From assembly GCA_024195265.1 (NCBI GenBank), contig JAJLRJ010000004.1, positions 28,532,434 to 28,596,433 on the forward strand: 64,000 bases of DNA, written 5' to 3'. Within the stretch, counting starts at the first letter, position 1; the number at the start of each line of letters is the position of its first letter. This document shows positions 52,401 to 61,977 of the stretch, in pieces. The stretch comes from Dendrophyllia cribrosa. Taxonomy: Eukaryota > Cnidaria > Anthozoa > Scleractinia > Dendrophylliidae. Under the pieces are notes generated by a model. The model saw nothing but the letters and a program-made list of their open reading frames with translations, did no database searches and had not been told where the DNA came from. The translations under genes were made by a program, and so were the position numbers.

Positions 52401-53003
52401 AACAATTTAATATAAAACTACAACTTGATATGAAACTATGTATGTAAATTAATCTTCTATAATTTAAAAAAATAGCTAACTATTTTTACAAATTCGAAGA
52501 GATAGGCTTAGCGATGGCGGCGGAGGTAATGCTTCTATATTAAATCAACAATAAATTTCTCCGTGCTGTGTAAATGAGGCAGAATTAATACTTTGTTGTG
52601 TCTATTGTGCTTGCCCGTAATGGACACCATCTTAAATCCGGAAGTTGTAACAATGAAAGTCAACCGGAAATAGATCAAATTCGCAATGGCACGAGACCTG
52701 AAGAATGCAAAGACCTTTCCACGCTTATCAGTGATGTAAATTTGGGTTAAGAATGTCATTCCCGGGGGGGAAGGGGGTCATTCCTCTTTATAAGCTATAT
52801 AGGTATGTACCGCCCCAAAGGGTATAGTATTTTGAGTAAACAAGAAGCAAAGGACCGCGAACAAAACTGCTGATGGTGTACGTAGCATCTGGAGCAGATC
52901 TAGTCAGCCAAAAATAGAGATACAATCAAAGTATAGAGCAAGGCTGATACTACGTAGAACATTTAACGCGATAACCGATAGAGCCCAAACTGAAAGCCAA
53001 AAT
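52401..53003. other. Non-coding stretch
   Basis: No gene supported between the possible LINE tail and the hammerhead motif. Confidence 0.35.
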
Positions 53004-53059
53004 GCAACCCTGGACAGCTGTTTCGACCCGGTTGGGTCTCGTCAGCACGGTGTAGCAAC
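53004..53059 (-). ncRNA. Hammerhead ribozyme motif, second family
   Basis: On the minus strand CUGACGA is followed by a five-base-pair stem II (GACCC/GGGUC) with loop AACC, then GAAA and ACAGCUGU, a loopless self-complementary stem III, and the cleavage triplet GUC. Stem I pairs CCGUG with CAGGG/U-type sequence over most positions (CA/UG, then GGU/ACC). Cleavage is predicted between 53013 and 53012. All core residues are conserved. A loopless stem III suggests action as a dimer. No coding element is seen nearby. Confidence 0.65.
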
Positions 53060-53642
53060 AAGAGATAGAAAAACTAGCGCGAACGCCAATTCTATACCAA
53101 ATCGCACGTGGTGATGGTAACAGATGAGCTCGAGATGAGCTCTATACCTGAAAACAGGTATAAATTTTGACCATTATAGTCAGAAATCGGGTATGGTTTT
53201 CAAGGGAATCACGAGAGCGTATAAACGTATTTGTCTTTTCAACTCCAAATGAATAAGAGAGAAATAACCGAAATATATCATTCGAGCTGAATTTTAACAA
53301 ATCTTTTTTTGGCGTTTATGTCTGAAAACGGGTATGGATTTTAGAGGCCAGGTACTATCCACGACCTGGTGATTGTTCAATTTCCGATCCGTAACTTACG
53401 GTACGGACCAGAGACCCCGTTTCTCACTGAAGTCCCGAAACTTTTCGTGTACGAAAAGGTATTTATTATATAAACACCAATGAAATACCAGGTTAGCTTT
53501 CGCGCGTAAACATCATATCTTCACACGTGAGAATAACATGTTATCTTCACACGTGAAAAGATCACCGTTCTACTTTAGGACTACAAAAAAATATTAAAGT
53601 GAAATGGTTTGATTTCATTGGTGTTTATATAATAAACAAAAC
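53060..53642. other. Non-coding stretch
   Basis: No gene seen. Two TCTTCACACGTGA copies (53518-53530, 53543-53555) form a small direct repeat. Confidence 0.35.
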
Positions 53643-53775
53643 ATTACATGGCCGCTTGAAGATACGAAATTTCTCTTCTCGTGTTGAAAAATATTTCACT
53701 CGTTCGCTGCGCTCACTCGTGAAATATTTTTCAACACTCGAAGAGAAATTTCGTATCTTCAAGCGGCCATGTAAT
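53643..53775. repeat. 133-bp hairpin
   Basis: ATTACATGGCCGCTTGAAGA and its complement bound two near-perfect arms containing TGAAAAATATTTCACTCG, around GTTCGCTGCGCTC. Confidence 0.85.
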
Positions 53776-53917
53776 ATCCTCTATATATTGTGCAGAATGT
53801 TTACAATTCTTCTTTATTATTCTCATGATTCAGTACGCGAAGCTAATTTTTAAACTACATTTGAATAAGTAAAATACATTACCATACTGCACATGAAAAT
53901 CTTTAAAGTACCGTTTT

Positions 53918-54117
53918 AGGGGATGTTTACATGACACCGGGGCGACTTTCGCGCCGGGGCGAGTTCACTCCGGTTCTCTCTTATGGCTCTACATTTGTTT
54001 ACATGATACCACCACATTTGTGGTGGTATCATGTAAACAAATGTAGAGCCATAAGAGGGAACCGGAGTGAACTCGCCCCGGCGTGAAAGTCGCCCCGGTG
54101 TCATGTAAACACCCCTT
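53918..54117. repeat. 200-bp near-perfect palindrome
   Basis: GGGGATGTTTACATGACACC and its complement bound arms of about 97 bp, with CCACCACATTTGTGGTGG at the centre. Only a handful of mismatches. Confidence 0.9.
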
Positions 54118-54725
54118 TAGTGGTGATTTGGTAGAGATGAAAAACCCTGAGCTGTCCATATTTCGCGGTGTTGAGCTTTTCGTCGTTCTCTCAGTACTCC
54201 GTCGTCATTTTCTTAAAACTACTAGACTATTCGATGCTTTTTCCTCTTCAGTTTAGAACCTCAAAATATTATTTAGTGACGATAAAATAGCCGTAAAAGT
54301 AAGCTGTCCATATTTCACAAAGCACTAGTAGTTTACTCGAAGTTTTCTAGCTGATTTGAGCACCGCGCGTACGCGCATGGAGCTGTAAACCTCCTTCCAT
54401 ATATGGGCAAAAAATCAATCCATGATTCTGATTGGTCGGTTCTAATAATCCCCAGCATAGTTCTGAACATATAAGAGGAAGTTACACACTTCTACGTAAA
54501 TGTCTTGATATGGATCAACAGAACAGCTAAAAATATGATTTTGTAAACGTTTCAATGGTAATAAACTCATTCTTTCTTGATTATTGACATAAGGGGAGTC
54601 ACTTAATTTTCGCGTCATATGTTATGTTCGCGACACTTATTGTTCGCGTCACTTTAATTTCGCGAATTTTTTTTAAATCGCGAAATTCGCGAAATTAACG
54701 TGTCGTGAAAATTTCATGTAATAAG
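54118..54725. other. Non-coding stretch
   Basis: No gene. TTCGCG-rich sequence at 54605-54715 is locally repetitive. Confidence 0.35.
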
Positions 54726-55500
54726 GTAGCTAGGAAAATTTTTGAAAAATAAGTCTTTAAGGTCTCTACTCCATTATGTAAGCTTACAGGCGGCGCGCCC
54801 AAGCTTCTTGAGGTGATAAGATCCATTTGAGACAGCAGTAAGTTAATATTAACTGTAACTATGTTTATAGACTAGGGAAATTTGTATAAATTAGTGTTTT
54901 GAACATAGGGATTTCCGCTCCTTCATGTAAGCTTACAGGCGGCACGCCAAAGCTTCTGAGGTGACGAGATCCATTTGAGACAGCAGTAAATTAACATTAA
55001 CATTAACTGTAACTTTGTTTATAGACTAGGGAAAGTTGTATAAATTAGTGTTTTGAACATGAGGATCTCCGATCCTTCATGTAAGCTTACAGGCGGCACG
55101 CCAAAGCTTCTGAGGTGACGAGATCCATTCGAGACACCATTAAATTAACTAAATGAGCACTGAACGCAACTGACGAAGGAAACCGGTCTTGCTTATATAA
55201 AAGTTATTTCAAGAAAATAATGGCCACACACAGCCATTCATGCAGAAATAAAAACGGCCGGCCAACCATCCTAAATCTCCTTAACTGATTCTTACAAACC
55301 TATAGCTGGCACCACACAATCCTAAAAGGAAACGCCATCACGGGGCCTCGCTCATTTCCTAGCGCTCCGGTTGTTGTTTACCGGAAGGTCAATAATCTCT
55401 CCAAACGACCTTTTCAAGTCCGAGGGATTAGAGTTAACGACAGGACAATTTATCTCTCCAAATGACTTTAAGTCTGAGGGTTTAAAATCCTGAAATGAAC

Positions 55501-55740
55501 ACTGAATAACGGAGTTATATGCGGTAAGGAGGGTGACAATATTAAAAACACCGCCACAACACGAAGTAGACTCCACTATTATGTTATCTTTGTTCACACC
55601 GAATAACGGGAGTTATATGCGGTAAGGAGGATGACAATATTAAAAACACCGCCACAACACGAAGTAGACTCCACTATTATGTTATCTTTGTTCACACCGA
55701 ATAACGGAGTTATATGCGGTAAGGAGGGTGACAATATTAC
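55501..55740 (+). repeat. ~97-bp tandem repeat, 2.5 copies
   Basis: Units beginning GAATAACGGAGTTATATGCG and containing CACCGCCACAACACGAAGTA repeat at about 55503, 55601 and 55699 (partial). They lie inside a 594-bp insertion in the satellite. Confidence 0.85.
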
Positions 55741-56025
55741 AAAAATTAACATTAACTGTAACTTTGTTTATAGACTAGGGAAAGTTGTATAAATTAGTGT
55801 TTTGAACATATGGATCTCCGCTCCTTCATGTAAGCTTACAGGCAGCACGCCTAAGCTTCTGAGGCGACGAGATACATTTGAGACAGCATTAAATTAACGT
55901 TAAATGAATGGGGTTAGTTTCTAGAGAAACTGTGGTGCTGCGTCGGTGGGGGGATGAAACACGAGAATTTAGTTTTATCGACTGAGTCGATAAGGTAAAT
56001 TGACCACCGTAAAAAGATTCAAATA

Positions 56026-56059
56026 GCTGACGTTTCGAGCGCTAGCCCTTCGTCGGAGC
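56026..56059 (-). ncRNA. Hammerhead-like motif of Penelope-like element, left arm
   Basis: Inverted copy of the motif at 57753-57786, identical in the core. CCGACGA stands where CUGANGA is expected, so U4 is C, which should impair cleavage. Confidence 0.5.
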
Positions 56060-56154
56060 GAATCAAGGAATTGTGGGTAGTGTGTGGTTTTATATAGTAA
56101 GCGGTGGAGCTACGCTATTGGTGGAAATTTGGTGACGTGAAAAACAAATGTAGA

Positions 56155-56893
56155 TTAGTTGAATGAAAAGCGTTCGTTGATTCCGTGGGGTTTGAGAGTG
56201 CCGATTTGAAAGATGATTTTTTGTTCTAGGTTTTTACGGCTTTCTGTGTTACCCTGGTGTAGGGAAACGCCGCAGATTGTCATGTGTTGTTTAGAATGGT
56301 TAGTAAGATTAAAATGGCGCGCGACTGGTTTGGATGCGTCTTTGTCATTTTTTTCAACGTCTCGGAGATGTTCACGAAAACGGTCGCCCAGTCTCCTCCC
56401 TGTTTCGCCAATGTATATCTTTTTGCAAAAAGTACATGTAATGCAGTAGATGACATTTACGGAGGTGCATGTAAAACGATCAGTGATTTTAATAGATCGT
56501 TTGGGTCCTGTTATTTTGTCCGCGTTGTGAATGAAAGGACAAGTGTTACATCGTGTGCGTGTGCATTTGAAAGTTCCCGGTACATCGTCAGATTTCAGTG
56601 CGTTCGTAACTAGAAAGTTGCCTATGTTTTTGTCACGTTTGAATGAAATTAGTGGGGGTTGTGAAAAAATTCTGCCAGTTTCGGGGTCGTTTTGGAGTAA
56701 TTTGAATTTTTTTAAAATGATGCTTTTGACTGTGTTGTTGCCGTGGGTGGAAAGTGAGGGTGAATGGAATTCTCTCGTTCTCTTCCTTCTGTGGCGTTTG
56801 TAGTGCTGACTGTCTGTCGATCTGTTGTGCACGTTGTTGGCCCGTATTAACAACAGAGTCAGGGTACCCACGTTTCTTGAAAAACTGGCACAT
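56155..56893 (-). pseudogene. Penelope-like GIY-YIG endonuclease fragment, frameshifted
   Basis: Minus-strand partner of the gene fragment at 56920-57657. It begins SKEMCQFFKKRGYPDSVV in one frame and, after a one-base difference near 56741 relative to the other arm, continues in a second frame through CTRTRCNTCPFIHNADK, VIYCITCTFCKKIYIGETG and RRLGDRFREHL to the end. These are the Cys-rich linker and GIY-YIG nuclease of Penelope-like retroelements. The reverse transcriptase domain is absent. This arm extends about 18 bp further 5' than its partner. Confidence 0.8.
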
Positions 56894-56919
56894 TTCTTTT
56901 GATTTTTTAATCAGAAGAA

Positions 56920-57657
56920 ATGTGCCAGTTTTTCAAGAAACGTGGGTACCCTGACTCTGTTGTTAATACGGGCCAACAACGTGCACAACAGATCGACAGA
57001 CAGTCAGCACTACAAACGCCACAGAAGGAAGAGAACGAGAGAATTCCATTCACCCTCACTTTCCACCCACACAACAACACAGTCAAAAGCATCATTTTAA
57101 AAAATTTCAAATTACTCCAAAACGACCCCGAAACTGGCAGAATTTTTTCACAACCCCCACTAATTTCATTCAAACGTGACAAAAACATAGGCAACTTTCT
57201 AGTTACGAACGCACTGAAATCTGACGATGTACCGGGAACTTTCAAATGCACACGCACACGATGTAACACTTGTCCTTTCATTCACAACGCGGACAAAATA
57301 ACAGGACCCAAACGATCTATTAAAATCACTGATCGTTTTACATGCACCTCCGTAAATGTCATCTACTGCATTACATGTACTTTTTGCAAAAAGATATACA
57401 TTGGCGAAACAGGGAGGAGACTGGGCGACCGTTTTCGTGAACATCTCCGAGACGTTGAAAAAAATGACAAAGACGCATCCAAACCAGTCGCGCGCCATTT
57501 TAATCTTACTAACCATTCTAAACAACACATGACAATCTGCGGCGTTTCCCTACACCAGGGTAACACAGAAAGCCGTAAAAACCTAGAACAAAAAATCATC
57601 TTTCAAATCGGCACTCTCAAACCCCACGGAATCAACAAACGCTTTTCATTCAACTAA
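56920..57657 (+). CDS. Penelope-like GIY-YIG endonuclease fragment, open (245 aa)
   Basis: The 3' part of a Penelope-like retroelement frame, 5'-truncated so that no reverse transcriptase remains. It opens with CQFFKKRGYPDSVV and a charged linker (to about 60), then LLQNDPETGRIFSQPPLISF, the Cys cluster CTRTRCNTCPFIH (about 113-125), and the GIY-YIG nuclease with VIYCITCTFC, KIYIGETGRRLGDRFREHL and later KPVARHFN and NLEQKIIFQIG. Catalytic Tyr, Gly and Arg positions are kept. The ATG at 56920 is internal to the original gene, so the product is probably not a functional gene on its own. Confidence 0.8.
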   Translation: MCQFFKKRGYPDSVVNTGQQRAQQIDRQSALQTPQKEENERIPFTLTFHPHNNTVKSIILKNFKLLQNDPETGRIFSQPPLISFKRDKNIGNFLVTNALKSDDVPGTFKCTRTRCNTCPFIHNADKITGPKRSIKITDRFTCTSVNVIYCITCTFCKKIYIGETGRRLGDRFREHLRDVEKNDKDASKPVARHFNLTNHSKQHMTICGVSLHQGNTESRKNLEQKIIFQIGTLKPHGINKRFSFN

Positions 57658-57752
57658 TCTACATTTGTTTTTCACGTCACCAAATTTCCACCAATAGCGT
57701 AGCTCCACCGCTTACTATATAAAACCACACACTACCCACAATTCCTTGATTC

Positions 57753-57786
57753 GCTCCGACGAAGGGCTAGCGCTCGAAACGTCAGC
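57753..57786 (+). ncRNA. Hammerhead-like motif of Penelope-like element, right arm
   Basis: GCU (stem I), CCGACGA, a stem II region GGGC/GCUC with loop UAGC, GAAA, a two-base-pair stem III ACGU, cleavage triplet GUC at 57781-57783 and AGC closing stem I are all in order. The single core deviation is C for U4. It may be an inactivated minimal hammerhead. Confidence 0.5.
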
Positions 57787-58490
57787 TATTTGAATCTTTT
57801 TACGGTGGTCAATTTACCTTATCGACTCAGTCGATAAAACTAAATTCTCGTATTAAATTAACGTTAACTGTAACTTTGTTTATAGACGTACTTGGGAAAT
57901 TTGAATAAATTAGTGTTTTGGACGTAGGGGTCTCCGCTCCTTCATGTAACCTTTGTGGCGGCACGCCCAAGCTTCTGAGGTGATGAGATTCATTTGAGAC
58001 AGCAGTAAATTAACATTAACTGTAACTTTGTTAAACTTTATTATAAACTAGAAAAATTTGAATAAATTAGTGTTTTGAACGTAGGGGTGCTCCGCTCCTT
58101 CATGTAAGCTTTCAGGTGGCACGCCCAAGCTTCTAAGGTGATGAGATTCATTTGAGACAGCAGTAAATTAACATTAACTGTAACTTTGTTAAACTTTATA
58201 AACTAGGCAAATTTGAAAAAAATTAGTGTTTTAAACGTAGGGGTCTCCGCTCCTTCATGTAAGCTTTCAGGCGGCACGCCCAAGCTTCTGAGGTGATGAG
58301 ATTCATTAATTTGAGACAGTAGTAAATTAATATTAACTGTAACTTTGTTAAACTTTATAAACTAGGCAAATTTGAATAAATTAGTGTTTTGAACATAGGG
58401 TGCTCCGCTCATTCACGTAAGCTTACAGGCGGCACGTCCAAAACTTCTGAGGTGATGGGATTCATTTGAGACAGTAGACTAACATCCATC

Positions 58491-59384
58491 ACTGCAACCT
58501 TTTTTGTAGACTAGGGAAAAATTTGAATATTGACCGTTGCATGGTTTTTCGCGGTCGAGGCAACTGAAAACGGGATTCCATGCTTTCTGGCCTAGCTTTC
58601 TCCTTAAAATTCAAATACAGTACGAAAAAAAAAACAATCTTTCCTATATTAGATTTTAAACTTTGCGAAAAAAAACTGTTTGGGTTTCCCTGCGGTGCAT
58701 AAAAGGCACACTCGCGAATCGATGGAAGTCTTCTCCCCCGGGAGTCTTCTTGGAAGCGTCAATTGCACTAGCCTTGCTAGCGTAGCGGAGCGGTTTCGTC
58801 AATATTTGAGCAATACCGCCAAGAAATTTAGCAGTGTTTCTATGCTATAGTGAAGTGTTTAGATCCATGTATAGATCCATGTTTTTTGCCCTTATTTCGA
58901 ACGTTCCACGGAGTTGTTTTTTCCACTGTTGTGGTGTTTTGAAGGATAAATAAGTCGCCATTTATTTGTCTTTTTTATTTGTAAAGTGTTTTAAAGATTA
59001 GGTCAAAGCTCAGATTAAGCGAGCGTATTCGTCAAGTGTCAATGTACAATAAATATTGGATGATGCTTTTTTCAGTACAGCGAACACGTATGCTTAAATC
59101 GGCGCAAAAAAAAAATACAGAATCGCATAAACACTTAACTTATTAAGCTTGCTTCATGTATATTGTTGCTAGACAAATGACTTGCAGCATAACTTCTTAA
59201 AAATTTGTAAATACCGCTATTTTTCACTAAGTTTCTTATTAAGATATGTCTGTTCCCGGTTTTGAAAAGAGATGACAGAAAGCTCATTAAATGTAACAGT
59301 GATGACGCTAGAACACATGAAACAGACTGTCTTGGTACGAACTTCTTACTGCGTTCACGACAATGGCTTCACGCTTAGCGCGAT
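58491..59384. other. Non-coding stretch
   Basis: No gene or repeat recognised between the satellite array and the LINE 3' end. Confidence 0.4.
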
Positions 59385-59860
59385 ACTAATCAATACAATA
59401 CTATACAATACTTTTATTTTACTCATTATTTTTTACAACTATATTATAAAAATACCTATACACATTTTATTAACTAAATACTGATAATCTGAATAGTTAA
59501 TATAATTTTGAGCCTGGGAGCTAAATTAACGGGTGAGTTTTCTAGTTAGCTCCCAGCTATAGTATGTTAAACATTTACATCAGGTGAAAGAATTAGAACA
59601 AGTGAAAATATTTACAATGAAATAATTTAACAATATGATATTAGAAAAAACATAACAGAGGAGACAAATTATGTGTTGTTCTGACAGTAGATAACGTTTT
59701 AAATTTTTCGAGAAGTGGAATACACTTAGATCCTTTAGGTCAGATGGGAGATCTTTCCAAAGGTCAATTGCTACAAAAGAGATTCTTTGTTTGCCTATAT
59801 TTGTTCTTACTCCTGATTTATATAGGTTTTGATTGGCTGCGTACAGTACCTAGTATTATA
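59385..59860 (-). pseudogene. 3' end of a CR1/Jockey-like LINE
   Basis: On the minus strand, frames with NTRY and then NLYKSGVRTNIGKQRISFVA, DLWKDLPSDLKDL and FSKNLKRYLLS form the C-terminal tail typical of CR1/Jockey-group LINE polymerases. A frame change lies between NTRY and NLYKSG. The 3' UTR ends in an AAAAGTATTGTATAGTATTG-like tail at 59385-59420. It appears to be the continuation of the LINE at 61978-63713, separated by an inserted segment. Confidence 0.65.
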
Positions 59861-61977
59861 GCGCAGCACTCGCCGGGCCGAAGGCCCGGCTGCGCAGCCC
59901 CATACTCATAGAACCCATGCTCGTCATTTTTCATGGACATGGCCAGCGGAATGTTTCGCGGGCGGCATCTTTACATGTGTGTCCGAGCGTTGGGCAGGGC
60001 TAATTCGCGGGCGCGTATGACGTTGCAAAACATGCGCGTATGACGCCACACAACATCCGGGATCTTACCAATTTTGTTTTTCGCGCAGCTACACAGCCGA
60101 ATGTCACGTCAGCTGTACTCTCAACACTCTCGTTGAGTTTGTTAGCAAAGTGCTTATTTTTTAAACCTGATTTCGTCTTAAATTGAAGCTAGTAGATCGT
60201 CGAAGCATTTGTTTACAGCTTAACTCTTTTGAGTTTAATTCTTGTGCTTCCGACCTTTTCAACTTTACTGTTCTATATTGTGCAATTTTGGCTTGCATTT
60301 AAAAAGGTTTTAATTTTGAATAATTAGGTTATATAAAACGTGCTTAAATTCAGTCGTTTCATGATTTCTTTCATCGAAGACAATCAGCTCGGCCTCGATG
60401 CGCTATAGATGGTTCGCGTTTTGCGTTTAAGGTGACTCGACCCAGTTTTTTTGGGGGGGTACCATCCTACTTTGAAGCTCTCTGGTATCCCCACCTTTAC
60501 TTTTATCGTAAGTCTAACACATAGAATGGATAACATATAGATCAATCTACAATATAATATAAACTATTTGGCGATCGGAGTAAATGTCACGTGGTTATAA
60601 TGCCACGCCCGTTTGAGGTCTGAGTCGAAAATCTGCTGTTACCGGCTTTTTTTCGTGGAAATCTCTCGGCTACACATAGTGCGCATTAGTGCCTTGCGCT
60701 GAGCAGAATTTCACCAACATCGCAAAGACCCAATTCGAGAAATTCAGTGGTTTCCAAATTTAGGTCATAATTTAAGCGAAAATGATAAGCAAACTTTACA
60801 CGATTATATCTAATAAACTATGAGACTTATCCCTTTATTTTGGGGATCGTTATAACAGATGAGTCCTTGCAAGTCAGCAAAAAGCTTTAGGGCCTTGTAA
60901 ATGCGCGCGATTTCGAGCAAAGGGAACATATAGAAATTATAGTTTTAGCTATTTGTTGACGTTTGTCAGCGTTTAAGAGTCCTTCTCACGAAAAAAGCAT
61001 TTTCTTAAAAATTCGTAGTTTCTTTTTCCTTCAAATTTTTCAGGACCACAATTGATTAGCAAACTGCCCGGATTCTGAATTTCATGGTCATTGAAAAACT
61101 GTGACATTATCTTCTATAAGCCCAAACTTGAGTAAACATTGAAGATTTTTAGCGTTTTGGCTGAGTTTGTGCTCTGGGAGTTGTCTATTGTTTCTAGTCT
61201 GTCATTATACAGCATTCTTGTTCAGCACGCGTGCAATGACCACGCTTGGCTGACTTCCGAATGCTCACCGAGATATGGTAATTTTGGCACGGCCTGAGAC
61301 AGGCGATCGCGTGATACATAGAGGTTTAACTCATGATTTTTAATCAGTTCTCGGCATGATGTACACTCCTGGCTGCAGACGTTATGTGACGGGAATCCCT
61401 TCTATTTTTTCATACTAATTATCCATATCTAACATTTTTTGTTAGAAGAAGTGTTTGATCGAAATCAAAACATTCTTCTAACAAAAAATGTTAGACAAAT
61501 GTCATCTAACATGCCGGCTACACGTTCTAACATTGTTGAACCAAAAAATGTTATATAACAATGTTAGAACATGTAGCAGGAGCTTAACATTGTTGAACCA
61601 AAAAATGTTATATAACAATGTTAGAACGTGTAGCCGGCGGGGCTTTATGCAAATATGTTTGTGTATTTTTTGCAATTTTTTATTTCCAAATCAGTTTCTC
61701 GGGCAATTTTTGACAAGCAACAACTGTATTTTATTTGGAAAGTAGTCGTACTAGTTATTCCAGACGGAGAAAAAGTTGTTTTTGTGAACTTTTGTATGGT
61801 CCAAATGTACTGTGCAGACGGTCGGGTAATACTGTTTTTGAGAATTGCTAAAATTAAGAAATAGCCCGGTCGTCAATCTTAATTCTTGTGCTTCCGACCT
61901 TTCACCTTAGTTACGTTTCACCTTAGTTATTAAGCTTGTTTAGAGAGCGACGCAGTTAGGCTCAGGCTATCCATATA
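59861..61977. mobile_element. 2.1-kb segment inserted in the LINE
   Basis: The LINE reading breaks off at 61978 (THNK-like VHNK position) and resumes at 59860 with the next residues (NTRY), so the sequence between is best seen as an insertion. Its left end TATAGCGCAGCACTCGCCGG also occurs at 40275-40303. It contains the dispersed repeat shared with 17300-17425 and the AACATTGTTGAACC repeats. No gene recognised. Confidence 0.5.
61431..61640. repeat. Palindrome plus tandem repeat cluster
   Basis: CTAACATTTTTTGTTAGAAG and its complement (61431-61492) form a hairpin. Next to it, two units of ACATTGTTGAACCAAAAAAT followed by GTTATATAACAATGTTAGAAC (61527-61636) each fold on themselves. Confidence 0.8.

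Larger units (their letters stand above)
55904..57851. mobile_element. Head-to-head inverted pair of Penelope-like element 3' parts
   Basis: Arms 55961-56898 and 56915-57851 are inverted copies with only a few differences, joined by a ~16-bp centre. Each encodes the C-terminal GIY-YIG part of a Penelope-like protein and ends in a hammerhead-like motif. The insert is flanked by ATTAAATTAACGTTAA at 55888-55903 and 57852-57867. Removing the insert and one flank copy restores a 152-bp satellite spacing. A 57-bp segment (55904-55960) is present on the left side only. Confidence 0.85.
54726..58490 (+). repeat. ~155-bp satellite array, eight units, interrupted twice
   Basis: The anchor GTAAGCTTACAGGCGGCACG recurs near 54779, 54927, 55081, 55830, 57946, 58104, 58259 and 58417, spaced 148-158 bp where uninterrupted. 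Each unit also has TAAATTAACATTAACTGTAA, TTTATAGACTAGG and GAGACAGCAGTAAATTAA. About 594 bp of other sequence (55150-55745) and a Penelope insertion (55904-57851) break the array. Confidence 0.9.

Noticed and set aside
56213..56803. Long plus-strand open frames opposite the left Penelope arm (and mirror frames at 57199-57599)
   Set aside because: They are antisense shadows of the GIY-YIG coding frame and appear twice only because of the palindrome.
54726..58490. CRISPR-like regular repeats
   Set aside because: Units of about 155 bp without spacers are satellite DNA in a eukaryotic genome.
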